DNA from: an uncultured Oscillospiraceae bacterium
GTDB lineage: Bacteria > Bacillota > Clostridia > Oscillospirales > Oscillospiraceae
DNA length: 64,000 nucleotides
Direction: 5' to 3'
Assembly (NCBI GenBank): GCA_934591845.1
Contig: CAKTPO010000001.1
Coordinates: 62,001-126,000, forward strand
Program-made: the position numbers and the translations under genes
Shown here: in pieces, positions 48,983-57,333 of the stretch
How the letters are laid out: each line of letters starts with the position of its first letter
Numbering within the stretch: position 1 is the first letter of the stretch
Notes under the pieces: model-generated
Seen by the model: only the letters and a program-made list of their open reading frames with translations
What the model was told of the DNA's origin: nothing
The model's database searches: none

Positions 48983-50647
48983 TTGAACAAATTGGCTGAA
49001 AAATTGAAAATTATCCCCCTGGGTGGACTGGATGAAATCGGTAAAAACATTACCGTTCTGGAATACGGAAAAGACATGATCGTAGTGGACTGCGGCGTAG
49101 GCTTCCCGGATGAAGATATGTACGGTGTTGACCTGGTGATCCCCGACTTTTCTTATCTGGTGTCCAACCAGAAGAAACTCCGTGGAATGTTCATCACCCA
49201 TGGCCACGAAGACCACATTGGCTCTATCCCCTACTGCATGCGCCAGGTAAACTGCCCCATCCACGGCACCGCCATGACCAACGGCCTGATCAAACTGAAA
49301 CTGGAGGAGCACCATCTGGCAGACACCGTCAAACTGGTGACCCACAAGCCCGGTGACGTGGTGAAAGCCGGATGTTTCAGCGTGGAGTTCATTCACGTAA
49401 ACCATTCCATTGCCGATGCGGTGGCCTTTGCCATTAAAACCCCTGTGGGTACCGTGATCATGACCGGTGACTTCAAAATTGACCCCACCTCCGCTGACGG
49501 CATGATGAACCTGGCCCGGCTGGGTGAGCTGGGCAACCAGGGTGTTCTGGCCCTGCTGGCAGACTCTACCAATGTAGAGCGTGCCGGTTATACCCCCAGT
49601 GAAAACGTGGTAGCGGAGAGCCTGGACCGGCAGTTCCGCAACTGCGACCAGCGGATCATCATCACCACCTTTGCCTCCAACATGCACCGGATCCAGAGTG
49701 TCATCGCCACTGCCCAACGCTATGGTCGGAAAGTGGCCGTTACGGGCCGCAGCATGGAAAACATGCTGAAAGTTGCCCAGGAATTGGGATACCTGAAGGT
49801 CAAGCCCGGCACCATTGTGGACTTGAATACCATCAAGAGCATTCCCAAGAACAAGCTGGTCATTGTTTCCACCGGCTCTCAGGGCGAAAACATGTCCGCC
49901 CTTTACCGCATGGCTTTCTCCACCCACAAGCAGGTAGACGTTACTTCCGGGGACCGGATCATTATTTCCGCTTCTGCCATTCCCGGAAACGAAAAGGCCA
50001 TTTCCCGGATCATCAACGAGCTTTATCGGAAAGGTGCCGATGTGGTTTACGAAAAGAGCGAGGGTCTCCATGTATCCGGTCACGCTTGCCAGGAGGAACT
50101 GAAAATCGTCCACGGTCTGGTAAAGCCCCGGTTCTTCCTGCCCCTCCACGGGGAGCAGCGGCATTTGCAGATCCACGCCAAACTGGCCCAGTCCATGGGG
50201 ATGAGTCCTCGGAACATCCATATTGGAGAAATCGGCACCGTCTTTGAGTTTACCGGAAAATCCTGCAAGGTTAACGGCACGGTTCCCGCCGGAAAGGTCT
50301 TTGTGGACGGCACCGGCGTGGGTGATGTGGGCAGTGTGGTGCTGCGGGACCGGAAGCATCTGGCCCAGGACGGCATGATCGTTGTCTGTGTCAACCTCAG
50401 CAGCCAGGACGGCAGCGTGGTTTCCGGCCCGGACATCATCACCCGGGGCTTCATCTACGTGAAGGAGTCCGAGGAACTGATGGAAGATCTGCGGCAGGTG
50501 GCTATTGAAGCCATTGAACGCTGCCAACGCAAGCGGGTAAGAGACTGGTCTGCCATTAAGTCTGCCATTAAAAATGACATCAGCGGTTACCTGTTCAAGA
50601 CCACCAAGCGCAATCCCATGATCCTGCCCGTGATCATGGAAATCTAA
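48983..50647 (+). CDS. rnj: Ribonuclease J
   Basis: A 554-residue metallo-beta-lactamase/beta-CASP nuclease with 5'-to-3' exonuclease and endonuclease activity in mRNA decay and rRNA maturation. The zinc motif HGHEDHIG is at about 74-81, preceded by LKIIPLGGLDEIGKNITVLE. The beta-CASP parts ADSTNVERAGYTPSE (about 195), TTFASNMHRIQSV and VSTGSQGENMSAL follow, then the C-terminal domain with LPLHGEQRHLQIHAKLAQS. The start is uncertain: TTG 48983 has its AAAGGAG only three bases upstream, TTG 48992 is the in-frame alternative at 12 bases. It has a long leader and its own terminator. Confidence 0.94.
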   Translation: MNKLAEKLKIIPLGGLDEIGKNITVLEYGKDMIVVDCGVGFPDEDMYGVDLVIPDFSYLVSNQKKLRGMFITHGHEDHIGSIPYCMRQVNCPIHGTAMTNGLIKLKLEEHHLADTVKLVTHKPGDVVKAGCFSVEFIHVNHSIADAVAFAIKTPVGTVIMTGDFKIDPTSADGMMNLARLGELGNQGVLALLADSTNVERAGYTPSENVVAESLDRQFRNCDQRIIITTFASNMHRIQSVIATAQRYGRKVAVTGRSMENMLKVAQELGYLKVKPGTIVDLNTIKSIPKNKLVIVSTGSQGENMSALYRMAFSTHKQVDVTSGDRIIISASAIPGNEKAISRIINELYRKGADVVYEKSEGLHVSGHACQEELKIVHGLVKPRFFLPLHGEQRHLQIHAKLAQSMGMSPRNIHIGEIGTVFEFTGKSCKVNGTVPAGKVFVDGTGVGDVGSVVLRDRKHLAQDGMIVVCVNLSSQDGSVVSGPDIITRGFIYVKESEELMEDLRQVAIEAIERCQRKRVRDWSAIKSAIKNDISGYLFKTTKRNPMILPVIMEI

Positions 50648-50654
50648 ACAAGCC

Positions 50655-50684
50655 AAAGGGGCGGCTTTCGGGCCGCCCCTTTTT
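50655..50684 (+). terminator. Terminator after rnj
   Basis: GGGGCGGC pairs with GCCGCCCC around TTTCGG and is followed by T5, eight bases after the rnj stop and only 12 before the dus ATG. Confidence 0.9.
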
Positions 50685-50696
50685 GAGGAATGCTTT

Positions 50697-51641
50697 ATGG
50701 AATACTATTTTGCCCCCATGGAGGGCTTGACGGACAGCGTATACCGCCATCTGCACCACACCTATTTTCCCGGTGTGGACAAATACTATATGCCCTTCTT
50801 CTCCCCTACCGTTCACAGAAGTCTGACCCCCAGAGAGTCCCGGGAGCTGCCCTTTGCGAACCAGGAATCCTTTCAGGCTGTACCCCAGATTCTATGCAAA
50901 AATCCGGAGGATTTTTTATGGGCGGCAGAGCAATGCAAGGACCGGGGATACCGGGAGGTAAATCTGAATCTGGGCTGTCCCTCCGGCACGGTCTTCTCCA
51001 AAGGAAAAGGTTCCGGGATGCTCCGGGACCCGGAGACCCTGGACCGGTTTCTGGAACAAATCTACACCTCCGCGCCCCTGCCTGTTTCCCTGAAAACCCG
51101 TCTAGGTGTCGAAAAGCCGGAAGAATTTGAAACGCTTCTGGAAATCTACAATCGCTATCCGGTTTCCCTGCTGATCATTCACCCCCGGGTACGGACCGCC
51201 TTTTATAGCGGACCCGTGCATTTGCAAGTCTTTAAGACCGCATTGGAAAACAGCAAAAATCCGGTGTGCTACAACGGAAATCTCAACGCGCTCCAAGAGA
51301 TTGACGACTTTTCCCGGCAGTTTCCCACCGTAGAAAAAGTTATGCTGGGTCGGGGGCTTATAGGCGACCCTGGAATGCTCACCCCGGTGGGAACCACCGC
51401 TGCCGCCCTGGAAAAGTTTTACGACGATCTGTTGGAACAGTACATTGCTCTGTTTGGAGGCTCCCGGAATGCTATGTTCCGACTCAAAGAGAACTGGCGT
51501 TATCTGCTATGCCGGTTTGATGGAGCGGAAAAATTGGGTAAAAGGCTAAAGAAAACCACCGATGTAAACGAATACCGGGCCCTCACCCACGAAATATTCC
51601 GCAGCTGTCCACTGCTTCCCCGGCTCACACCGGACTGGTGA
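50697..51641 (+). CDS. dus: tRNA-dihydrouridine synthase
   Basis: A 314-residue FMN enzyme reducing uridines to dihydrouridine in tRNA D-loops. The TIM barrel begins YYFAPMEGLTDSVYR. The catalytic Cys lies in NLNLGCPSGTVFSKGKGSGM (about 94). LPVSLKTRLGVE, IHPRVRTAFYSG (normally HxRTxxQxY-like) and VMLGRGLIGDPGML complete the FMN and phosphate sites. The start is ATG 50697 with GAGGAA upstream, directly after the rnj terminator, so its expression may depend on read-through or a promoter not recognised. Confidence 0.9.
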   Translation: MEYYFAPMEGLTDSVYRHLHHTYFPGVDKYYMPFFSPTVHRSLTPRESRELPFANQESFQAVPQILCKNPEDFLWAAEQCKDRGYREVNLNLGCPSGTVFSKGKGSGMLRDPETLDRFLEQIYTSAPLPVSLKTRLGVEKPEEFETLLEIYNRYPVSLLIIHPRVRTAFYSGPVHLQVFKTALENSKNPVCYNGNLNALQEIDDFSRQFPTVEKVMLGRGLIGDPGMLTPVGTTAAALEKFYDDLLEQYIALFGGSRNAMFRLKENWRYLLCRFDGAEKLGKRLKKTTDVNEYRALTHEIFRSCPLLPRLTPDW

Positions 51642-51660
51642 TATTTTTGCAATGCCATAT

Positions 51661-51693
51661 TTTTGGGCGTGACCGTTCCGGTCACGCCCTTTG
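51661..51693. terminator. Bidirectional terminator
   Basis: GGGCGTGACC pairs with GGTCACGCCC between the convergent dus and hydA genes. T-runs occur on the left (TTTT) and right (TTTG). Confidence 0.82.
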
Positions 51694-51697
51694 AAGT

Positions 51698-53383
51698 TTA
51701 TTCAGGATTGTGCAGCAGTTCGTGGGCCTTGCCCTTGAAATAACCGTTGTAGAACACATCCATCAGGGGGTTCTCATCGGACTTCCGCAGGATACGGTCT
51801 TTGTCTGCTTTGTAAAGGCCCTTGGCCCGGGCAGCCTTGTGTCTGGGACCGGCAGGGATGGGCTGTCCACCGCCCATGATGCAGCCCCGGCGGCAAGCCA
51901 TGACTTCAATCAGGTGGTACTCCTTCTCGCCGGACTCCACCTGCTCCATGACCTTTCGGGCGTTGGCCAGGCCGGAGACCACGCAAATCTTGACATCCAT
52001 CCCGTTATAGGGAATGGTGGCTTCCTTGATGCCCTCGTCGCCACGGATGCCGCAGGCAGCAATGGCGTTCAGGGTCGCCGCATTGTGGTCATCCGCCAGA
52101 CGGCGCAGGACAGCTTCGGTAACACCGCCGGTGACACCGAAAATCACACCGCCACCGGAACTCAGGCCGAAAGGCATATCACAAGCCTCGGGCTCGATCT
52201 TATCAAAGGCAATGCCAAAGTTCTTGATCATCCGGGTCAGTTCCGTGGTGGTCAGAACCACATCCGTGTCCTGCTCGCCCTTGGTGAAAGAGTTGGGCCG
52301 AATGGCCTCCATCTTCTTGGCGGTACAGGGCATAATGGACACAACAAAGGTCTTTTTGCCGCCAGAATGAGCGGGATCACGGTAGTAATCCTTGATGACC
52401 GCAGAGAACATTCCCTGGGGAGACCGGCAGGTCGATACATTTTCTTTCATTTCCGGGAATTCGTTGTCCACGAACTTCACCCAGGCGGGACAGCAGGAGG
52501 TCAGCAGCGGCAGCTTTCCGCCGTTTTTCACCCGATCCAGGAACTCTGCGGATTCTTCCATGACCGTCAGGTCGGCGGAATAGCTGGTATCAAACACTTC
52601 GTCAAAGCCCATGGCGTGGAGAGCCGCCACGACTTTCCCCATGGCGTTTTCGCCGTTGGGCAGGCCAAAGGCATCGCCCACCGCCACCCGAACGGCAGGG
52701 GCGATCTGGGCCACGACCCGGATATTGGGGTCACCCAGGGCGGCGTAAACCTCGTCCATATGGGTGCGGATGGTCAGAGCGCCGGTGGGGCAGAATACAC
52801 GGCACTGGCCGCAGCTGACACACTGGGTCTGGGACAGCTTCTTATTGAAAGCAGGCGTTACCTCCGCCTCGGTGCCACGGTGGGCAAAGCCCAGAACGCC
52901 GACGCCCTGGATTTCCGAGCAAACCCGGACACAGTTGCCGCAGAGGATGCACTTATTGGGGTCCCGGACAATGGAGGGAGAGCTGTAGTCTACAGGTTTG
53001 AGCTCCTTGTAGTCCTGGAAGCGGACCTCCCGGATGCCCATTTTGTGGGCCAGGTCCTGCAAGACACACTCGCCGGACTTAACACAGGTGGTGCAGTCCC
53101 GGCAGTGGGCAGCCAGCAGCAGCTCCACGATCAGCTTCCGGTGACGGCGCAGGCGCTCCGTATGGGTATAGATGACCATGCCGTCTCTGGGCTCCTCGGA
53201 ACAGGAGGCGAAGCACTGGCCCCGGTCATTCTCTACGGTACACAGGCGGCAGGCACCAAAGGTGCTCAGTTCCGAATGATAGCACAGCGTTGGCATATCA
53301 ATGCCGGCCTTGCGGATAATGGTCAGAACATTTTTTTCATCGGTAAATTCAACTTTTTTTCCGTTAATCGTAATGGTTCCCAT
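51698..53383 (-). CDS. hydA: [FeFe]-hydrogenase catalytic subunit HydA
   Basis: A 561-residue catalytic subunit making H2. An N-terminal [2Fe-2S] domain (Cys 34, 45, 48 and 61 area) is followed by a His-Cys3 [4Fe-4S] site (HCRDCTTCVKSGEC, about 93-106), two [4Fe-4S] clusters (CILCGNCVRVC, CVSCGQCRVFCP) and the H-cluster domain with TSCCPAWVKF (L1), MPCTAKKMEA (L2) and CRRGCIMGGGQP (L3). It lacks the extra C-terminal [2Fe-2S] domain of the Thermotoga enzyme. With hydB and hydC it should form an electron-bifurcating or NAD(P)H-linked cytoplasmic hydrogenase. Assembly genes hydEFG are not in the window. Confidence 0.94.
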   Translation of the reverse strand: MGTITINGKKVEFTDEKNVLTIIRKAGIDMPTLCYHSELSTFGACRLCTVENDRGQCFASCSEEPRDGMVIYTHTERLRRHRKLIVELLLAAHCRDCTTCVKSGECVLQDLAHKMGIREVRFQDYKELKPVDYSSPSIVRDPNKCILCGNCVRVCSEIQGVGVLGFAHRGTEAEVTPAFNKKLSQTQCVSCGQCRVFCPTGALTIRTHMDEVYAALGDPNIRVVAQIAPAVRVAVGDAFGLPNGENAMGKVVAALHAMGFDEVFDTSYSADLTVMEESAEFLDRVKNGGKLPLLTSCCPAWVKFVDNEFPEMKENVSTCRSPQGMFSAVIKDYYRDPAHSGGKKTFVVSIMPCTAKKMEAIRPNSFTKGEQDTDVVLTTTELTRMIKNFGIAFDKIEPEACDMPFGLSSGGGVIFGVTGGVTEAVLRRLADDHNAATLNAIAACGIRGDEGIKEATIPYNGMDVKICVVSGLANARKVMEQVESGEKEYHLIEVMACRRGCIMGGGQPIPAGPRHKAARAKGLYKADKDRILRKSDENPLMDVFYNGYFKGKAHELLHNPE

Positions 53384-53395
53384 GACTGCCCCTCC

Positions 53396-55282
53396 TTACG
53401 CTTCTACATAGATGGCATCAAAGGCGCAGTTTTCCTTACAGGCGCCGCACTTGATGCAGACGGTGGGATCGATATGATAAGGATTCTTGACCTTGCCGGA
53501 GATGGCGTTCACAGGACAGTTCCGAGCACACTTGCCACAGCCCTTACAGAAATCAGGGTTAATGACATATTTGCGCAGAGCGGTACAGACCTTGGCCCGG
53601 CACTTCTTATCCACGATATGCTCAATATACTCATCCCGGAAGGTGCAGAGGGTAGAAATAACGGGAAGAGGCGCGGACTTTCCAAGGCCGCACAGGGCCA
53701 TGGTCTTAACCATGGTTGCCAGTTCTTCCAGCTTGTCCAGGTCTTCCAGTTCTCCCTGGCCGTTGACGATCTTCTCCAGAATCTCCAGCATCCGCTTGGT
53801 ACCCTCCCGGCAGGGAACACACTTGCCACAGCTCTCCCGCTGGGTAAAGGACATGAAGAAACGGGCCACTTCCACCATACAGGTATGCTCATCCATGACC
53901 ACCATGCCGCCGGAGCCGACGATGGCGTTGAACTTCTTCACGGAGTCAAAGTCCAGAGGCTCGTCCAAGTGCTGCTCGGTCAGGCAGCCGCCGGAGGGGC
54001 CGCCGATCTGGACCGCCTTAAAGGTGGCACCGTTTTTCAGGCCGCCGCCAATATCGAAAATGATTTCCCGGAGGGTGGAGCCCATGGGCACTTCGATCAG
54101 GCCCGTATTCTCAATGGCACCGGTCAGGGAGAAGGTCTTGGTGCCGGGGCTTCCGGCAGTACCAATGGAGCGATACCAGTCCGCACCCTGGAGGATGATC
54201 TTGGGTACGTTGGCATAGGTTTCTACGTTGTTCAGCACCGTAGGCCGCTCCCACAGGCCCTTTTCAACGGTTCTGGGAGGCTTCACACGGGGCATACCAC
54301 GGTTGCCTTCAATGGATGCAGTCAGCGCAGAGCCTTCACCGCAGACAAAGGCACCGGCACCACGATTGATGTGCAGGTGGAACGAGAAGTCAGAGCCCAG
54401 GATGTTGTCACCCAGCAGTCCCCGTTCTTCCAGCAGGGCGATGGCATGGCGCAGACGGGCAACGGACATGGGATATTCGGCACGGACGTAGATGTAGCCG
54501 TCAGAGGAGCGGACTGCATAGCCGGCAATCATCATGCCCTCGATCAGCTTAAAGGGGTCGCCTTCCATAACGGAGCCGTCCATAAAGGCACCGGGGTCAC
54601 CCTCGTCACCGTTGCAGACCACATAGCGGATGGGGTCTTTCTGCCGGGCCACCTGCTTCCACTTCTTGCCGGCAGGGAAGCCACCGCCGCCACGGCCACG
54701 AAGGCCGGACTTGTCGATTTCCTCAATGATCTGATCCCGGTCCATCTGGAACATGGCCTTTTCCAGAGCCTTGAAACCGCCGGAGGCCAGATATTCATCC
54801 AGGGACTCGGCATCCAGCTTGCCGCAGTTTTCCAGAACGATGCGGGTCTGCTTGGCAATAAAGGGGATCTCCTCAGGACCGACGTACTTCTTTTCACCCT
54901 TGTGGTACAGCAGCCGCTCGATCACGTCGCCGCCCAGGATGGTCTTTTCATAGATTTCTTTGCAGTCCTCCGGCTGGACCTTGACGTACTGAACCATCTT
55001 GTCGCCTTTCTGGATGCGAACCAGGGGGCCAAGCTCACAGAAGCCCTGGCAGCCGGTCTTTTTCACGCCGATATTGGGCCGGTCATGGTCATCATGGGGC
55101 GCAAAGACCAGATCGATTTCAGGGTTATCCGCAATCAATTCTTCCAGCAGCTTGTGGATTTTATCAGAGCCGGTGGCAATACAACCGGTACCGGAGCAAA
55201 CCAGCACACGGCAATCATAGCCGTTCAATTCCGCAACGGCTTTTTCCCTTTCACGGGACAGATCTTCAATATTCTGGATCAT
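53396..55282 (-). CDS. hydB: Hydrogenase NADH-binding subunit HydB (NuoF-like)
   Basis: A 628-residue NuoF-type flavoprotein. Residues about 20-120 form a thioredoxin-like [2Fe-2S] domain (CSGTGCIATG, CQGFCELGPL). The FMN/NADH part has GLRGRGGGGFPAGKKW (about 190) and CNGDEGDPGAFMD, then SLBB and the [4Fe-4S] motif ESCGKCVPCREGTKRML (about 475). Two ferredoxin-like clusters end the protein (CKGCGKCARNCPVNAI, CIKCGACKENCAFDAI). This layout matches HydB/HndC, where electrons from NADH and ferredoxin meet. The start ATG overlaps the hydC stop by one base. Confidence 0.94.
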   Translation of the reverse strand: MIQNIEDLSREREKAVAELNGYDCRVLVCSGTGCIATGSDKIHKLLEELIADNPEIDLVFAPHDDHDRPNIGVKKTGCQGFCELGPLVRIQKGDKMVQYVKVQPEDCKEIYEKTILGGDVIERLLYHKGEKKYVGPEEIPFIAKQTRIVLENCGKLDAESLDEYLASGGFKALEKAMFQMDRDQIIEEIDKSGLRGRGGGGFPAGKKWKQVARQKDPIRYVVCNGDEGDPGAFMDGSVMEGDPFKLIEGMMIAGYAVRSSDGYIYVRAEYPMSVARLRHAIALLEERGLLGDNILGSDFSFHLHINRGAGAFVCGEGSALTASIEGNRGMPRVKPPRTVEKGLWERPTVLNNVETYANVPKIILQGADWYRSIGTAGSPGTKTFSLTGAIENTGLIEVPMGSTLREIIFDIGGGLKNGATFKAVQIGGPSGGCLTEQHLDEPLDFDSVKKFNAIVGSGGMVVMDEHTCMVEVARFFMSFTQRESCGKCVPCREGTKRMLEILEKIVNGQGELEDLDKLEELATMVKTMALCGLGKSAPLPVISTLCTFRDEYIEHIVDKKCRAKVCTALRKYVINPDFCKGCGKCARNCPVNAISGKVKNPYHIDPTVCIKCGACKENCAFDAIYVEA

Positions 55283-55758
55283 CAGCCTTTACCTCTCAAT
55301 TCCGCAATCAGTGCCAGGGCCTTTTCCGGCGTCATGGCCGGATAGACCTGCTCGTTGACCATCATGGTAGGTGCCAAACCACAGGCACCCAGACAGGAAA
55401 CCGTTTCCACCGTGAACATCATGTCATCGGTGGTGCGTTTCTTTTTGCTCAGGCCCAGTTCTTTCCAAAGGGCTTCCAGAACCGGGGTGGAGTGGCGCAC
55501 ATGGCAAGCCGTGCCGTCACATACCTTAATGACATATTTTCCCTTGGCTTCAAAAGAAAAGTTTTCGTAGAAAGTAGCAACACTGTAAGCTTTTGTCTCG
55601 GTAATTCCGATCTGCTTTGCAATGTAGGCGAGGAGCTCACCGGGCAGGTAGCGGTATTCCGCTTGAACATCCTGCATGATGGGGATCAATGCCTTGGCCT
55701 CTCTGCCGTAGTGGGCAATGATCTCATCCGTCTTCCGGTAGTAGGATTCATCCAGCAT
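55282..55758 (-). CDS. hydC: Hydrogenase subunit HydC (NuoE-like)
   Basis: A 158-residue [2Fe-2S] thioredoxin-fold subunit. An N-terminal helical part (IIAHYGREAKALIPIMQDVQ) is followed by the cluster ligands CDGTACHVR (about 85-90) and SCLGACGLAPTMMVNEQVY (about 125). It completes the three-subunit hydrogenase. ATG 55758 was chosen because AAAGGAGG lies 8 bases upstream; about 46 codons further upstream in frame cross the promoter. Confidence 0.94.
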   Translation of the reverse strand: MLDESYYRKTDEIIAHYGREAKALIPIMQDVQAEYRYLPGELLAYIAKQIGITETKAYSVATFYENFSFEAKGKYVIKVCDGTACHVRHSTPVLEALWKELGLSKKKRTTDDMMFTVETVSCLGACGLAPTMMVNEQVYPAMTPEKALALIAELRGKG

Positions 55759-55789
55759 ATCATATTCCTCCTTTGATATAGGCGGACTC

Positions 55790-55818
55790 ATTATAGCAAA
55801 TTTTACGGTCTTTCGCAA
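55790..55818 (-). promoter_or_regulatory. Promoter of hydCBA
   Basis: Minus-strand TTGCGA (55813-55818), 17 bases, TATAAT (55790-55795) with TTTGC before it. It lies 31 bases before the hydC ATG. The further upstream stretch to 56018 shows no gene. Confidence 0.78.
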
Positions 55819-56018
55819 CATCCGTTTTGTGCATTTTGTCAGAATAGATCCTTTTTTATGCAAACTGCCTATTTTATACCAGTATTTTTCTCGCAAAAAA
55901 TTAGCGTATCCTAACTCTTTGCTTTTTCAAAAACAGGAAACACACAAACTTCCATGTGCCTACGAAATATATTCGGCACACCGGGCCATTTCCCCTTTCG
56001 CAGAACCGCTTGCCTATT

Positions 56019-56046
56019 AAAAAAGCACCGCCGAAGCGGTGCTTTA
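56019..56046 (-). terminator. Terminator after the C39-like/SleB gene
   Basis: AGCACCGC pairs with GCGGTGCT around CTTCGG-type loop bases, and TTTTTT follows on the minus strand, six bases past the stop. Confidence 0.88.
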
Positions 56047-56051
56047 GAGAA

Positions 56052-57188
56052 TTATTTATCAAGATAATGCCAGGGGTAACAGAAGATATGTCCACCGATC
56101 TCCCCCCAGACACTGTCAGTGGTGCGGACACGGCCATAAAACTGTACGTCCTTGGGAAGCACGTATGGCCCATACAGGGCACGGTCGATGGCCTCATACT
56201 GGGCCTGACCAGGTTTTGCCGCAACGATCAGTTTGTGGGGAACAAATTGGCTTTCATCGTTGATCATGGCCGTAATGGACGTACCAAAATTGCCGGAGGT
56301 CAGGCGGTTGAGTACCACTTCCGCAATAGCCTGTTGACCATCTTCGCTTTCTCCCCGGGCTTCCACCCAGACGAGCTTTGCCAGAAGCTTTGTCTCCTCG
56401 TCTGTCAACTTTAACCCATCGTAGCGGGGTTCTACATAGGGCCGAACCGGCGGTTCATAGATAAAAGGCTCCTCCGGCATTTTTGCCGGGTCAAAAATAA
56501 AGGCTCCATCATAGCCCCAGCAGATCTCATCTGTGGTAAAACCGTTTTCAAATCCGTCTTTCAACCGCCAACTGATCCGGTTGGATACAGAGGGGTCATA
56601 GACCATGATTTTTCCCTCTTCATTAAAGCCTTTCAGCAGAATAAAATGCTGGGCTTTTGTAAAAAGGGATCTGCCGTTCATCAGCTGAATGACGACCTTT
56701 CCCTCCATCAGGGCTTCCTTGACAAAGATATAATTCTCCGCCTCTGTCATAGGCAGCTGCAAGGCTCTGGCCATGTAACGAATTCTGTCTACATTGTTTT
56801 CCGCCTTGGATCCAAACCATCGGGCCAGTTCGTCCGGGTAATACTGGCGGCCTGTTAAGAATGTTGCCACGCTGGCCATACAGCATACACTACAGCCGTT
56901 ATCTTTAATGGTGCCGGAACCGTACATCACATCGGCATAATCATCCAGGGTATAATCCGGGAAAAAATGTTCCGGCTGAGACGGTTCTTCCGAAATTTCT
57001 TCCTCCTGGGTATCCTCTGCATTGGGAAAAGTTTCTTCCTGAATTGTTTCTTTCTCAGAGTCAGAGTCCTTTGTCTCCTCCGCCAAAGTGAGGAACGGGA
57101 CTGTTTGAACAAGCAGCATCAGTGCTACGAAAACAGAAAGCAGCTTTGGCATCCGCATTCTGGTATTGACTTTGGAATAGATGCCCAT
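56052..57188 (-). CDS. Secreted C39-like peptidase fused to SleB-type cell wall hydrolase
   Basis: A 378-residue exported protein. A signal or anchor segment (LLSVFVALMLLVQTVPFLTLA, about 15-35) and an acidic linker are followed by a C39-like papain-fold domain (about 85-235): Cys in NGCSVCCMASVATFLTG, His in AQHFILLKGFNEEGKI, Asp in VYDPSVSNRI. The C-terminal SleB/CwlJ (Hydrolase_2) domain (about 265-378) shows LLAKLVWVEARGESEDGQQA with the catalytic Glu and AEVVLNRLTSGNFG. SleB enzymes are lytic transglycosylases acting on spore cortex or wall. The join of the two domains is uncommon to me. ATG 57188; promoter 57244-57272. Confidence 0.82.
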   Translation of the reverse strand: MGIYSKVNTRMRMPKLLSVFVALMLLVQTVPFLTLAEETKDSDSEKETIQEETFPNAEDTQEEEISEEPSQPEHFFPDYTLDDYADVMYGSGTIKDNGCSVCCMASVATFLTGRQYYPDELARWFGSKAENNVDRIRYMARALQLPMTEAENYIFVKEALMEGKVVIQLMNGRSLFTKAQHFILLKGFNEEGKIMVYDPSVSNRISWRLKDGFENGFTTDEICWGYDGAFIFDPAKMPEEPFIYEPPVRPYVEPRYDGLKLTDEETKLLAKLVWVEARGESEDGQQAIAEVVLNRLTSGNFGTSITAMINDESQFVPHKLIVAAKPGQAQYEAIDRALYGPYVLPKDVQFYGRVRTTDSVWGEIGGHIFCYPWHYLDK

Positions 57189-57243
57189 ATTGCTTTCCGA
57201 ACTTCCTTTCAGAGCTTCCGCAAGCTCATGCGAAACTGACAGA

Positions 57244-57272
57244 ATTATACCACGCAGAGTGTGTTATTTCAA
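57244..57272 (-). promoter_or_regulatory. Promoter of the C39-like/SleB gene
   Basis: Minus-strand TTGAAA (57267-57272), 17 bases, TATAAT (57244-57249), with a leader of about 50 bases. The SigA-like boxes argue against purely sporulation-sigma control. Confidence 0.75.
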
Positions 57273-57333
57273 CCAGGATTATAAAAAATTAAGAATTGGA
57301 AAGCTTAAGAATTGCTTTAGATTTCAATGCTTT

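Noticed and set aside
48980-50656. A 558-codon minus-strand open frame opposite RNase J
   Set aside because: It is an antisense shadow of rnj; its translation is rich in His and Gly without any domain.
51710-55345. A 1,211-codon plus-strand open frame
   Set aside because: It is antisense and in phase with hydA and hydB. In that phase stops arise only from sense TTA, CTA and TCA, which these genes avoid. It has no ribosome site or domain, and the sense genes carry all hydrogenase motifs.
57280-57320. Direct repeat TTAAGAATTG twice, 16 bases apart, as a CRISPR-like or iteron start
   Set aside because: There are only two short AT-rich units in an intergenic gap; no array or further units.
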